From NCBI GenBank assembly GCA_037176705.1, contig CM073907.1, forward strand, positions 11,749,001 to 11,813,000: a DNA stretch of 64,000 nt, given 5' to 3'. The notes below the pieces were generated by a model. The model had not been told where the DNA came from. It saw only the letters and a list, made by a program, of their open reading frames with translations, and did no database searches. This DNA is from Molossus alvarezi. Taxonomy: Eukaryota > Chordata > Mammalia > Chiroptera > Molossidae. Positions 32,476 through 43,741 of the stretch are shown one piece after another; position 1 is the stretch's first letter, and each line of letters begins with the position of its first letter. The position numbers were made by a program, and so were the translations under genes.

Positions 32476-34954
32476 AAAGAAAAATGGCCACTTCTAGTGG
32501 ATTGTGACCTGTAGGAATTGAAGAAAGGAATGTAAATATTGTTTCTGGCTCAGAAACTGTGGAAACTGGTTTTATTGGTAGATGACTTTGTTTTTATGTT
32601 ACAAAATCTTACAAAGAAGAAATAGTTCTTCCTCCCAACCAGCAGTAAGTCTCCTTGGAATTAAAATGTCGTTGATAATATGTTGTGAGACAGAAAGCAT
32701 TCTCTAAGACCTTTCATTTCTTGGGAACAAAAATGTGTGTGAATACATTGGTGTGCACACATCCCAGAAGAGCTGGGGTCCCCAAACCTCTCATTGCATA
32801 TTTCAATGTCATATCAATTCAGGAGTTAGGTACAAATGCAATGGTTTAATTGTGGTGAAAACCCCCAAGAGAATTGATAATTCATTTTAAAAATTCTTTT
32901 TTGAACTCTCTGGCTGGCATTTGCCAAATTAGGACGGTTTCATTTAGTTTGGGGTTTGCCCTTGTGCACTGAGAGGGACATCATGAGATTCTAAACACTG
33001 TTTCTCTCTGTTTCACTCCTAAAAAATCACGATTCTCCACTCTTATCCCTCACTGTTTCTCTGGATAACATTTTCCACTACAACTTTGGGGAACTGAGCA
33101 GATGTATTTGGATCCCTTTGTCCAAACTAATGACTTGTTTCTGGACAGAAAAATGTTACCATCAACAGGATTTTTTTTAAAAACTACATTATCCAGTGTT
33201 TGGTTCAGGCCAGCATGTGGGACGGGGACTCAGTCTCGACTTTGCCAAGATGTTTATTGGAATGTGACTTATGTAAGCCTGGAGGTGTCCCAGTGTGCAC
33301 CCCCCCTCCCATCTCAGCTTTTTTCCATTAAGAAGTTGATCTTTCTTTCATGATACCACATTAAGTGGCTAAAAAGAAAAGGAAAAAAAAATGTTTATGG
33401 TACAAAAATAAAGTAACTGTCCACAAAGCATCCATGCAGTTAAAGGAACCACAAGGGGTTCTGGTAAAATGGGCTGGGAATTGTTTGTATCCGCTTGGCT
33501 TGGCCCCTAACTCCTTCCTCTTACTCCCCAGAAGCCGTCAAACGCAAATTTGGGGGAAATGTGAGTATTTTTAAAGTAGAAGAAAACAGGACTAAACAAC
33601 CAAAATACACTCTTTTGCGTGTTCCTAAGGACCACAGATAAATTTCCACGTAACAGAAAAGTGTAAAAGTAAGGGGGATTCATAAATGTGAGACACTAAG
33701 AAAACTGATCATGAATAAAATCTATACTTGACAATTATGAGAAGCTTACGCAGTAGAGGATTGGAACTAATCTTGACAATGGTAAATAAACGCTTACGTG
33801 TTTATATAACCGATGGCCAAAACCCATTGAGAACAAATGGGGCGTTTGGGGGTGAAGATGAAGACGGCTATGACCCCCTCCCTGCTTACCTCACCCTCCT
33901 GCGTTCCTGTATATGTGCCCTGTGAGTCAGTCGAGATGATAAACTTGAGTGATTTTAAGCAGATATGTGGTAAAAGCATGCCGGAACCCTATACTAGTCT
34001 GTACCACCACCCACCCCTCAGCAAAGCAACTGTCCCCCAACCAAGGTAGTAATAACTCTGGGTCCCACTCACAAAGCGCCCCTTCCCTGAGGACCTCTGT
34101 GACATCAACATCTCAGAAGAAGGATATTCTTCACAGAGGAGACCCTTAGCCGGGCTTTGACGCATAGGTAGGAGTTCACCTTCTGCTCATGGCTCTGTAA
34201 ACCTCATGGATAAATACTGGGGCTCTGGCTCTGCACCAATACGGTTTTCACAAGGACAGAAATGATTCTGAGGCCATAGTTCTGAGACACGACCAGTGGT
34301 AGTCATTGCAGAAGAGATGTCATTCTGAGCCTGCAAACATCAAGGTAAGGGGACAGGGGCTCCTCTGTCTCTTCCTCATTAATTCCTGCAGCTAATAAAT
34401 ATGGAGCAGACACACTGGCAGGTTTGCCACGTGTAGCTGAGACCACACACAGCACTAGGGTGCCCTGTCTAAGGGCCACCATTCCCGTCTTGGAGAGCAT
34501 GGATTTGCATATTTCTTGCACCATATTTCTGGAGGACACCAGTAAATAATTCTGAATAAGGGACACCAGTTTCCAAGTGACACGAAAATGCCATCTATGC
34601 TTGAGGTACCGGGTCACCGGGTCAGTGGAAATCTGGAGATGCTTGGGACACAGACACCTTCTCATGATTCTGGGTTTTGTTGTATGTGTGCCAGGGTGGG
34701 CGGGGCTAAGATGTCAAGGACAAAGGAAAAAGGAGAGCTACGGCTTCTAGGACCAAGTCCCTAGGGCCATGCGCTATTATCCATACTGTCCAGAGAGATG
34801 CTATCCAGTACTGATATGATATGAGCCACAGGCGCAAGCCACAGATCTCATCTCAAAGGTTCTGGGAGCCACATTTTCTAAATTCCAGGGCAGCAGCACA
34901 AGAAGGCAGTACCTCATCTATCTTGCACCACCTTCTCATCACCCTTCTCTCCGT
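32476..34954. other. No gene recognised; unique sequence
   Basis: 2.5 kb without a Ves, L1 or MIR copy that I can recognise. Open frames up to 120 codons (minus, 34303-34665) show no domain. Confidence 0.35.
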
Positions 34955-35002
34955 GTACTGGATCAAGGGTGTACTGGATCGAGGGTGTACTGGATCAAGG
35001 GA
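34955..35002. repeat. 16-bp tandem repeat, three copies
   Basis: 'gtactggatcaagggt' occurs at 34955, 34971 (with one change, 'cgag') and 34987. A clean short array in otherwise unique sequence. Confidence 0.95.
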
Positions 35003-37283
35003 GTCACACTTTGATGAGACGCAACGCAAACAGACCTGGTGTTGGTCTCACTTGAGGAAGGAACCACCAGTCTTTAGGGAGCCACGTGGGAGGCAAGGAG
35101 ATGCAGAGCTGGGTGGCCTCCCTCCAGAACACTAATGCCGACCATGGTGCACCCCTGACCATCATGACTGGCTTGGAGATGAACACATGGACCAATTTAG
35201 GCTCTTAAGAAGCAATGTCAAGACTTGTTTGCAGCCCCTGGTATAGCCCTGGAGCTGCTAGGAGCATATTCCTGGAATAATCCGCCTGAGAGTGAAACCA
35301 AGCCAAGGAAAGCTGAGCAAGAAAGCGACAGCTCTTTGATGGCATCATTAGAGCGCCTGGATCCAGCTATGCCTGAAGCTGTGCCATGAACTTTTTAATT
35401 ACATTCATTAATGTGTTTCCTTTTTCACTTAACACCACTTCACTTGGTGTTTCTATTAGTTGAACCTTACAAGTTCTGATTAATTTAGCACCCCTGGGCA
35501 GTTAAAGAACGAGGCTTTCCTGAGTCTGTTCCATAACACGCTGCCCTTCCATGTGCCTCTGACCTTCGATCAGAGGGTTGTTGGTTGAGAGACTCTAATT
35601 CTTTGCACAGCCCCTGGTCCCGTTGTTCTGCACTTCTCCCAACTTTGATCAACCTCACACTGTGGGGAGAACACACCGCCAGGCCTCGGGACCCTGTGTT
35701 CACCCAGCCTCAGTGCAAAGAACCTCTCGGCTTGCCAGAACTGACAAGCTGTGAACACACTTTGCTCATGGGGGGCGGGAGGGGCGACTTTTCCAATGGC
35801 CTTTTCCAAGCCAGAAAAAACTGAAATGTGAGCTCCCCTTGCTTTAACCACAAGCGGAGTTGCCAGGACTTTCTCCTCTGTGTGTGCCGGGAGCCGGTGT
35901 GGGCACACATCCACGGCACCGGGAAATATCCTGGGGGCCGTGGCGAAAGACATCAGGGGCTTCCTGTATGTGGAAGATGAAAAACACAGCCCTGGGGGCA
36001 GGCGGGGGACGAGTTCCACTGCAACACGTTCTTCCATGACTCTGAGGCCCTTAGAAAATCATGTGACATCTCCACGCCTCGGTCTCTCTGCCCTTTCAAT
36101 GGGCACACAGATGCTTCCTCTTGAGACGAAGAAGGAGATGCTCCACATGGAGGGCTTGACAGTGCTCAGTGCCTTGTTCTGCATCAGTGACGGCCCCAAG
36201 GTGCAGGTGCCTCTGTTCCCCGCTGTGCAAAGAAGTGGGCAGCTGCCCCAGGTGACAGCCACACTCAGGCCCATGTGACAGCACACCCAGGACAGGTGGA
36301 GGTGGGAAGTGCCGTCCGAGGGTGGGGACTGGTGCTCCAGCACAACGAAGGGCCTTGTCCACCTCGGGAGGGTCGCCTGAGCCGCTCAGGTGGCCCCTGC
36401 GTCTGCGGGCCTGGGACAGCCTGGGTCGCAGGCATCGGAGCACGGTGGAGGGAGAGGCCGGTCCCCAGGCCACTGGCTGCACACCACAGATGCTCTCTGG
36501 AAGGAGGGCTGGGAGCCCGAGCTGTTCTAAAAATAAAAACCACACTGTCCGAGTCAGGTGAGAGTCAAGACTTTGAAAGGAGAGAGAGCCCCCAAGGGCC
36601 CCGGGACATGTGCTGTTGGGTGGAATAATTAAGAAAACCTGCCTGATCTCCCACGGAGACATAAATCATTCTCTGCCACTGGGGACACTCACGGTGGAGC
36701 TCGTAATTCTTCACAGCTGTCCCTGAGAGACGGCGGGGGGCGGGAGGGGAGAGCGAGGCAGGAAGGTGGGGGCGAGAGAGAGACAGAGGCCGAGACAGAA
36801 GGAGGGAGGGGGAGAGAAAGGGGAACAGTGACAGTAACGGCGGGAACAGAAAGGGAAAGGGACAGAGCCAGCGAGAGACACACAGGGCGAGACAGCCATG
36901 GAGAAGTCAGGGGAGAATCCGACCATTTGGGGGCATGTCACGTTAGCGAATGAAAACCGGGAGGGCCCAGCCAAGTCGGGTGACCCTGACCCGGGAGACG
37001 GGCGGCCTGGCTCTGCCTGGAGCCCCGCGTGGTGGGCGGGCAGGCCCCAGGGGATGCTCAGGGCCCTGCCCCACCTGAAGACACGTGAACTGTGTTTTCT
37101 GCGGCAGGCACAGGGCTGGGCACTGGGCAGGGCCTTCCCCCTCGGCCTCCTCACAGCCCCCTGCAGACCAGGAACACGAGGGGGCAGAGGGAGGGACTTA
37201 CGGGCCTCAGCCTCTGTTCTCCCAGGGCGCAGACCACTCCTTCCTGGAGACCTGAGAAATTCCCGTTTAAAAGCACAACCGCT
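35003..37283. other. No gene recognised; purine-rich tract at about 36730-36890
   Basis: Open frames up to 188 codons (minus, 36096-36662) overlap others on the plus strand and show no domain. The segment 36730-36890 is a degenerate GA-rich run on the plus strand ('gcgagagagagacagagg'). Confidence 0.35.
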
Positions 37284-37509
37284 GCCCAGCCGGTGTGGCT
37301 CAGTGGCTGAGCGTCAGCCCATGCACCAAGAGGTCGCCGGTTCGATTCCCGCTCAGGGCTCATGCCCAGGCTGTGGGCCCGATCCCCAGTGGGGGGCATG
37401 CAGGAGGCAGCCAATTGATGTTCTCTCTCATTGATGTTTCTATCTCTCTCTTCCTCTCTCTTCCTCTCTCTCTAAAATCAATAAATAAAAAAGAATTTTT
37501 TAAATAAAA
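37284..37509 (+). mobile_element. Ves SINE (type B)
   Basis: 'gcccagccggtgtggctcag' head, 'cccatgcaccaagaggtcgc', 'cattcccgctcaggg'-like segment, 'catgcaggaggcagccaatt' and tail 'taaaatcaataaataaa'. Near consensus. Confidence 0.94.
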
Positions 37510-37594
37510 ACCCAGCCATTGAGGCAGTGACCCAGCCGTGCCTGGGGAGCCTGGTCCTCGCCTCCCTGAGGAGCGCAGAGGGAAAGACAGGCTG

Positions 37595-37700
37595 CCCTTG
37601 GCCCCACTTTGCAGAAGGGAAGACTGAGGGCTCTGGGCTCACCAAGGCCCACAGGCCCTGGACATCCAGAGGCAGGGCATGGGCTCCAGGCACCCACACT
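37595..37700 (-). mobile_element. MIR SINE fragment, antisense
   Basis: 'cccactttgcagaagggaag', 'actgagggctctgggctcac' and 'caaggcccacagg' follow antisense MIR. Degraded. Confidence 0.5.
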
Positions 37701-37884
37701 TCCTCCTTACCCACCATCCCTCTCGGCCAGGAAGAAGGGGTAGCCCCGCACCCCGCAGGGCCTCGCCAACAGACCCAGGCTGAAGCAGTTAGAGGTCCAG
37801 TCTCAGTCTCTCTCTTACCCAAAGTTGAGGCCAAAGAAGGGCTTGGTCCCGTGGTGGTGGGGTCCCTGCCTTTCTGACCTAGGC

Positions 37885-38010
37885 CTAGACCTCAGGTGGT
37901 CTGCACTTGAACCCTGGGTACACGTGGACCAGCTCATGGGCTTCCCTGATCTTTGGTTTGCTATAAAACGGGGATAATTGGAGCCACCTTGAAGGTGAGG
38001 GACAGTGAAG
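37885..38010 (+). mobile_element. MIR SINE
   Basis: 'tggtctgcacttgaaccctgg', 'gggcttccctgatctttgg' and 'ctataaaacggggataattgg' follow the MIR order on the plus strand. Confidence 0.65.
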
Positions 38011-38985
38011 GGGTGGCCGGTGCTGCTGGGGTCACAGGACTTGCAGCTTGTACCTCCTTGCAGACACCAGAAAAAGCACTATGAGAGCCTGGGGGCTAAG
38101 GAAGGAGGGGACCCCAAAGCCTGGAACGCGGGTCTGTAAGGGGATTCAACCCCGTTCTAAGCTCTTCTGCTTCATAGTTGGTCTCAGTTGTTCTGGCTCA
38201 GACACATCCTGCGTGCAGGCATTAGATCAGCGTTTCAGCCTGGGCCACCCGGCCAAGTTCATTACAGCACTGCTCTCCTGGGAGCCAGCAGCTGCCCGGC
38301 CCACGGCCGCCCCCGCAAGCCCCGCGCTCCCAGGGGCTGCCAGAGGACCCGCCCGGTGCACCAGAGTCCAGCCCCGGGCAAGAGGCCTTTCCTGCTGCAG
38401 GCCCGAAGGACCCAGGCCTTACATGGCTTACTCAGACCTGCCACCATCTGTCCCCCAGTCCGTCGCCAGGCCCCAGCTAATAGGGACAGGGAGACTTCAC
38501 TCTGGGCACCCTGGGGCAGGGACAGTGGCTGACCTGGTCAGCCTCATCATCGATGTTAGTTTACTCCCTATCTGTCCTGGAGCCAGCCCATTGCTGATGA
38601 TAAGAGAATGCCGTGATGTCTTTAGGGATGTTCTGCCCTCGTCGTTAAACACAGCTTTTATTCAAAATTGAATGATAAACTCACAATGAAATAAACTCTG
38701 CCCCAAATCAAGCTGATACTCAAAACTTTTTAATTACTGTACCCTATTTGATGATTGCATTGATTTCTGTCTATTTATCATCTATACGGTGCTTATGGGG
38801 TGGAAACACCATGTAATACATGCTGTTGCCCATCTCCTCCCAACTCCCAGTTCAATGATGTCTAGTTGGCAGGAGTATTTACACCACCGGCATTGGCCAA
38901 ATCCTGTAAATCAGGGGTAAGCCCCTCCTCACCCCTGGGAGTGCTGGGTATGAATCATGTATCAAGTCTAAGAGTGTAGGTTCCT
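38011..38985. other. No gene recognised
   Basis: A 207-codon open frame (38048-38671, plus) overlaps other frames and shows no recognised family; the GC-rich middle part gives Ala/Pro-rich text. The last 300 bp are AT-rich and unique. Confidence 0.35.
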
Positions 38986-39240
38986 GCCCTGGCCGGTTTG
39001 GCTCAGTGGTTGGAGCATCGGCCCACGCACTGGAGAGTCCCGGGTTCGGTTCCCGCTAAGGTCACGTACCTCCGTTGCAGTTTGTCCCCGGCTCCAGTTG
39101 GGATCGTGTGGGTGGCAACCACTCGATGGGTCTCTCTCACGTCGATGTTTCTCTGTCTCTCTTCCTCCCTCTTCCCCTCCCACTCTATCCGAAGATAAAT
39201 GCAAAAAAAATGTCCTCGAGTGAGGATTAAAAAAAAAAAG
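38986..39240 (+). mobile_element. Ves SINE (type A), with TSD
   Basis: 'gccctggccggtttggctca' head, 'gggttcggttcccgctaagg', 'gggtggcaaccactcgatgg', tail 'aatgtcctcgagtgaggatt' and A-run. Flanked by 'agagtgtaggttcctg' (38971) and 'agagtgtaggtttctg' (39241). Confidence 0.96.
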
Positions 39241-40729
39241 AGAGTGTAGGTTTCTGTCTGGCTCGTCCCCTGCCTCACAGACAGAAGGGCCTCAGTGTTC
39301 AGTCAAATCTGTCCGTGTGTGTTTCGTACTAGGAAAAGCACCATATCCATGCTGTTGTGCTCCTTGAACATTCCAGAACAGCTTAAATGTAAGTATTCTT
39401 CCCTGTGGCCAGACTAGGGGCCCAGGCAGGTTTCAGAGCCTTGGTCAGACTCACCGAGGCCACGGAGAGACGAGTGGACGACAACTTGCCATTATGTCCC
39501 ATTCCCACAGCTCCGATCACTATTTTCTTCGTGCCTTAGTTTCGCTTTGAATCCCCCAAGTTGAGGTCAGAGGTACCTCAAAGTGCCTTCTCATGTATAG
39601 ATGTCAAGATCTAATACTGATCCCTCCAGGGGAAAGAACCAATCTGTTCCAGGGCCAGATCTAAAATTTAACAATAATAATAATAATAAAACGATAATAA
39701 TGCAACTCGGACACGTTAAAAATTCATTGCCTCAAATAGGCAGCGGAGAACTCGAAATTCAAGTGACTCACAAACCATGCAGCTGGTGACCCACCTCCCT
39801 CCCAAGCTAATTGAATTAGAGGGAAAAAACAAACAAATGCAGAGATGCTTGGTCTCTCCAAGAAGCAAGCCCTGCACACTTCCTGTCCCGCAGGCCCGAG
39901 GCGCTCTCGGCCGCACAAGGCATATAAAACCCCATTTGGAGAATGACTTGCTTCCCACAGTCCATACACATCTGATAGGAAAGACAGAGACTGGAGGGGG
40001 GACCTTTCTCTGTATTTAAGTCCCTGAGCTGGCGTCTTGAGACTCCAAACACTTTCTACAGAAAAAAAGATTGATCTACATATAGGGCGGAATGGGAGCC
40101 ATAAATGCCAAAGGGCGGGGGGTCCCCCGCCTCCAAGGCCACCAGGAAATGGAGGCTGACTTGTGAAGGGGTCCGTCCACGTGGTCACTGTGCTCATCTC
40201 TGCGTGGTGGGCTGTGGGTTTTAATTTCCTTCTGTGCAGTTCTCTGAGTTTTCCAAATGTTCTATGAAGAACAGACACGGCCTTTATGCTCACAGTTCGG
40301 GTGGGGACATTGTTTGCTTTCTTGCTTTGCAGAAGGGGAACAGGGTGATGTCGTCCCTCGCTTCTGAGTGCCCCTGGTCTGGGGTCATTTGGTGTGTCCG
40401 TGAGAGGCCCACCCTGCCCTGTGTGAGTCATCCCGGCCCTCTGCGTGTTACTGAATGAGCCCTTAAGTTTGTGTGTGTGTGTGTGTGTGTGTTTTAATGG
40501 TGATTTAGATGATGGGACAACCCAAGGGAGTGACTTTTGGTAAACATGGCACCTTCAATGACACTGAGGTATTAACACGACTCAAGAGTCCCCACATTCA
40601 CCAGCCGGGAGGGGCAGCCGGCCCTTCAGTACCTCCCACAGCGGGTCCTGCTGGTTACCAAGCCAATGGCTCGTTGTCTCCATTGCTTATAGCTTTTCTA
40701 GTTTTCTTCATTTTGTTCTAATCTGTTTT
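39241..40729. other. No gene recognised; two microsatellites
   Basis: Holds an (AAT)n tract at about 39671-39690 and a (TG)n tract at about 40471-40492. A 235-codon minus frame (39724-40431) is open but unrecognised; see findings. Confidence 0.4.
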
Positions 40730-40973
40730 CAATCCTCACCCAAAGATATGTTTACTGATTTGAGAGAGAGAGGAAGGGAGAGGCTGAGAGAGAGAGAGAG
40801 AGAGAGTGTGAGAAACATTGATGTAAAAGAGAAACATCCGTAAGTTGCCTCCTGTACACACCCCAACTGGGGATTGAACCCGAAACCCCGGCATGTGTCC
40901 TGACCGGAAATGAACCCCACAATGCTTTGGTGTTTGGGATGACATTTAAACCAGCTGAGCCACCCGGCCAGGG
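40730..40973 (-). mobile_element. Ves SINE (type C), antisense
   Basis: Minus-strand 'gccctggccgggtggctcag' head, 'gggttcattt'-like B-box, tail '...atctttgggtgaggatt'. The body has a (GA)n tract at about 40787-40806. Confidence 0.9.
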
Positions 40974-42924
40974 CTTCATTCTGATTTGGGCGGGGGTATC
41001 CAGAGGCCAGGCAAAAACGTATTCACTTCCCGACTCCCCCGCAGGGAGCAAGGACTTGGGGGCGCTCAGCTCTGCACTTGGGAGCCGTTCCTCCCAGAAC
41101 CGGGCCTGCGTTCGCCTGACTCGGCTCTGACCGAGTTGGCCTCTGCCTTCGCTCCCCTGGGTGCAGCCCAGGAGTGGAGTTGCTGGGGCACGTGGTCACT
41201 CCACGGCGGCCAGATCACGGACCTAGATTCAGTTTCGTCATTTTCACACCAGGTTCCTCCAGCAACTGCACTCACACCCGCAGGGCGAGCGGGAAACCGG
41301 CCCAGCCAGGGGGAGGGCATCGGTTCTCACCGAAGCTGCCTGCCCTTCCGTCGGAAACATCTTTCGTAGCAAATCGTTGGGGGCCAGGGGTTCTAAGTAA
41401 TGACACTTTGTTGCTAAAACCATCAGGGGTTGGCGTTGGTTCACTGCTGTTTAAAGGGGTAACCTCACAGACACATACCTCTGGGGATCAGACCTGCAGA
41501 ATCAGCCGTTGGGTTGATTCTTGGTGAGACCAGAGTCAGGATGGAAGTGGGTGGATTTCCTCCTTCGTGAGAAACAGGCCCTTCTCAGGGTCCAGGCGAA
41601 TCCACCAGCTGCCCCGTTACCCACGATCCACGAGAAAAGCAAGGCCACTCTGCTGAGCAGTGGCCGTGGGCTGTCAGCGCCCCGTGGTGCGGGCGGGGCT
41701 GCCTCAGAGCCTAGAAAAGCCCAGAACAGGCCGGACTGGCTCTGCCCCCCCGCCCCCCACTCCCAGGAAGCAGGCTGCGCCTGGCCAGGTGCTCCGTCTC
41801 CCCGGTCAGCACTGGGCTTAGATGACGCAGACTTCCCACCTGGAAAGACAACATCCTGGCGTCTTCGGGGCCTGTCCAAGGATCCAGATGTTTGGCGTCA
41901 GCAGCCCCGGAGCCTGGTGATTGAATCTGACACATTTTTATGGAGCGGAGGTGCAGCTGTCCAGGGAAGCTCGTCCGCATCCAGCCCTCTCTCCAGGCTC
42001 CGGTGTGCTTTGCCTCCGAGTCCAGCGGCCTCTGGCAGCCCGACCTTCCCTTCCAACGCCGGGGAAACCCGCGAGTTCCCCACCCCCCGAGGAGGGAGGG
42101 CGCAGGGCCTGACCTGTTTGGTGGGGGGTGGAGGAGTGTGGATAAAACAGTGCTATAGGGAAGGGGGTCCTGCACTGGATGGGGGTTCAGCTAGACCGTC
42201 GTGAGGTCACACTCCACTCGAGGCTTCTGGGACCCCAAAGTGAGTTCGGCAGACCCCAGCTTCAGAAGCCAGAAAGAGGCCCTTCCTGAGGAGGCCTTGG
42301 AGAAGCAACACAGGGAGAGGGCTTGAAGGCTGGCAAAGATCCCAGAGGAAACCCTGCTTAGTCTCCTTCCTTTTCCCAGCTGCCCAGCGTCCCATCCCCG
42401 GGGTCCCCCTCTGACCCGCCTGATGGAGCAGCTGCCTTTCCTGCAACACAGCACGCACCCTGCCACCTCCTCCCCTTCCTGATCTGCCTATAAATTTCCA
42501 GCATCCTTCTCGGCTGCACTCCAGGGTCCCCCTCCCACAAGCCTTCCGTGGACCCTCCGGTAGAGGAGCTGCCTTCTGCTCCGTAAGCCCAGGGACTGGG
42601 AGCCCTCCATGGTGGCAGCCGCAGCATCTCGGAGGTCCCCAGGGGCAGGGACGGGATCATCCTCTCTGTAGCTGCCCCCAGCCCAGAGCCTGGGACAGGA
42701 GAGCAATTGTCCTGGGACAATGGGAGCTCAGGGGGTGTATGTTGACAGGAAGTAAAGTGAGAAGCTGTTGGAGGGATGGGACCAGTCAGGACGAAGAACA
42801 GAGAGGTCTCCGAGTGATGCTGAGGACACAGCTTCGAACTGCAGTTCAGGGAGTCCAGGCCTGCATCCCCTCAGGAGTTAAAAAGAAAACACGTTAAGTG
42901 TCAAGCTTAAGAATCAGGAGATTG
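40974..42924. other. No gene recognised; GC- and CpG-rich unique sequence
   Basis: A 227-codon plus-strand frame at 41521-42204 is the longest here, with overlapping frames on the minus strand. I recognise no domain, splice structure or homologue. The part about 41640-42110 is the most GC-rich. Confidence 0.35.
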
Positions 42925-43347
42925 GCCCTGGCCAGTGTGGCTTAGTTGGTTGGAGCATCGTCCTGTGCACCAAAAGGTTGCGGGTTTGATTCCTGGTCAG
43001 AGTATGGACATTCTGCCCTGGCTGATTTGGCTTGGCGGTTGGAACATCGGCCCACAGATCAGACAGACCTGGGTTCGGTTCCTGCTAAGGGCACGTACCT
43101 CAGCTGCAGTTTGTCCCCGGCCCCAGTGGGGTCATGTGGGTGGCAACCACTCAATGTGTGTGTGTCTCTCTCTTTGTCCCTCTCTCCCTCCCGCTCTATC
43201 TGAAGATGAATGCAAAAATGTCCTCGGGTGAGGATTAAAAAAAAAAAAAAAAAGCACAGAGTATGTACATTCCTAGGTTGTGGGTTTAATCCTGGATCTG
43301 GGAGTGTGGAAGAGGCAACAGATCGAAGTTTCTCTCTCACATCAAGG

Positions 43348-43392
<45 letters not shown>

Positions 43393-43484
43393 GTCTCTCT
43401 CTCTCCATCTCTCTCTCTCTCTCCCTTCTTTTCTCTGAAATCAATAAAAAACATATCTCAAGTAGAGGATTAAAAAAAAAAAAT
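42925..43484 (+). mobile_element. Ves SINE (type C), split by a nested Ves SINE
   Basis: The left part (42925-43013) has the head 'gccctggccagtgtggctta', 'cctgtgcaccaaaaggttg' and 'gtttgattcctggtcag'. The right part (43258-43484) resumes with 'cctaggttgtgggtttaatcc', 'gaggcaacagatcgaag', a long CT-rich body (about 43351-43428) and the tail 'gaaatcaataaaaaacatat'. The interruption is the type A SINE at 43015-43257. Confidence 0.95.
43015..43257 (+). mobile_element. Ves SINE (type A), nested inside another Ves SINE
   Basis: 'gccctggctgatttggcttg' head, 'gggttcggttcctgctaagg', 'gggtggcaaccactcaatgtg', tail 'aatgtcctcgggtgaggatt' and poly-A. Flanked by 'agagtatggacattc' (42999-43013) and 'agagtatgtacattc' (43258-43272), a 15-bp TSD with one mismatch inside the older element. 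Confidence 0.96.
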
Positions 43485-43494
43485 GTTCTCCTGT

Positions 43495-43741
43495 TTTCCC
43501 CAAAGAGTTCTATTGTTTTGCATGTGTGTTTTGAGTTCATTTTTTATAAGCTATGAAGTTTATGTCAAGGATTTTTAAGGGTTTCTCAGGTGTTTTCCTT
43601 TCTGCTTAAGGATGTCCAATTGTTCTGTTGGCCAATATTAACATGAATTCTATCCTCCCATTTTATATTAATTTTTCTCTTCGTAAATTGAAGTCCATTT
43701 TTCTTACCTACAATGAAGTTCATGGAAAAAATAAGTAAATA
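43495..43741 (-). mobile_element. Antisense LINE-1 3'-region fragment
   Basis: 'ttctattgttttgcatgtgtg', 'ttgagttcattttttataagc' and 'aaggatgtccaattgttctg' match the antisense L1 3' region ('ttttgcatatggatatccagtt'). Short. Confidence 0.6.

Noticed and set aside
35881..35930. Hairpin-like segment ('tgtgccgggagccggtgtgggcaca')
   Set aside because: Short imperfect stem in GC-rich DNA, no Helitron end motifs (5' TC, 3' CTRR after the hairpin) around it.
38048..38671. 207-codon plus-strand open frame
   Set aside because: Middle part is Ala/Pro-rich from GC-rich DNA, other frames overlap, and no domain is recognised.
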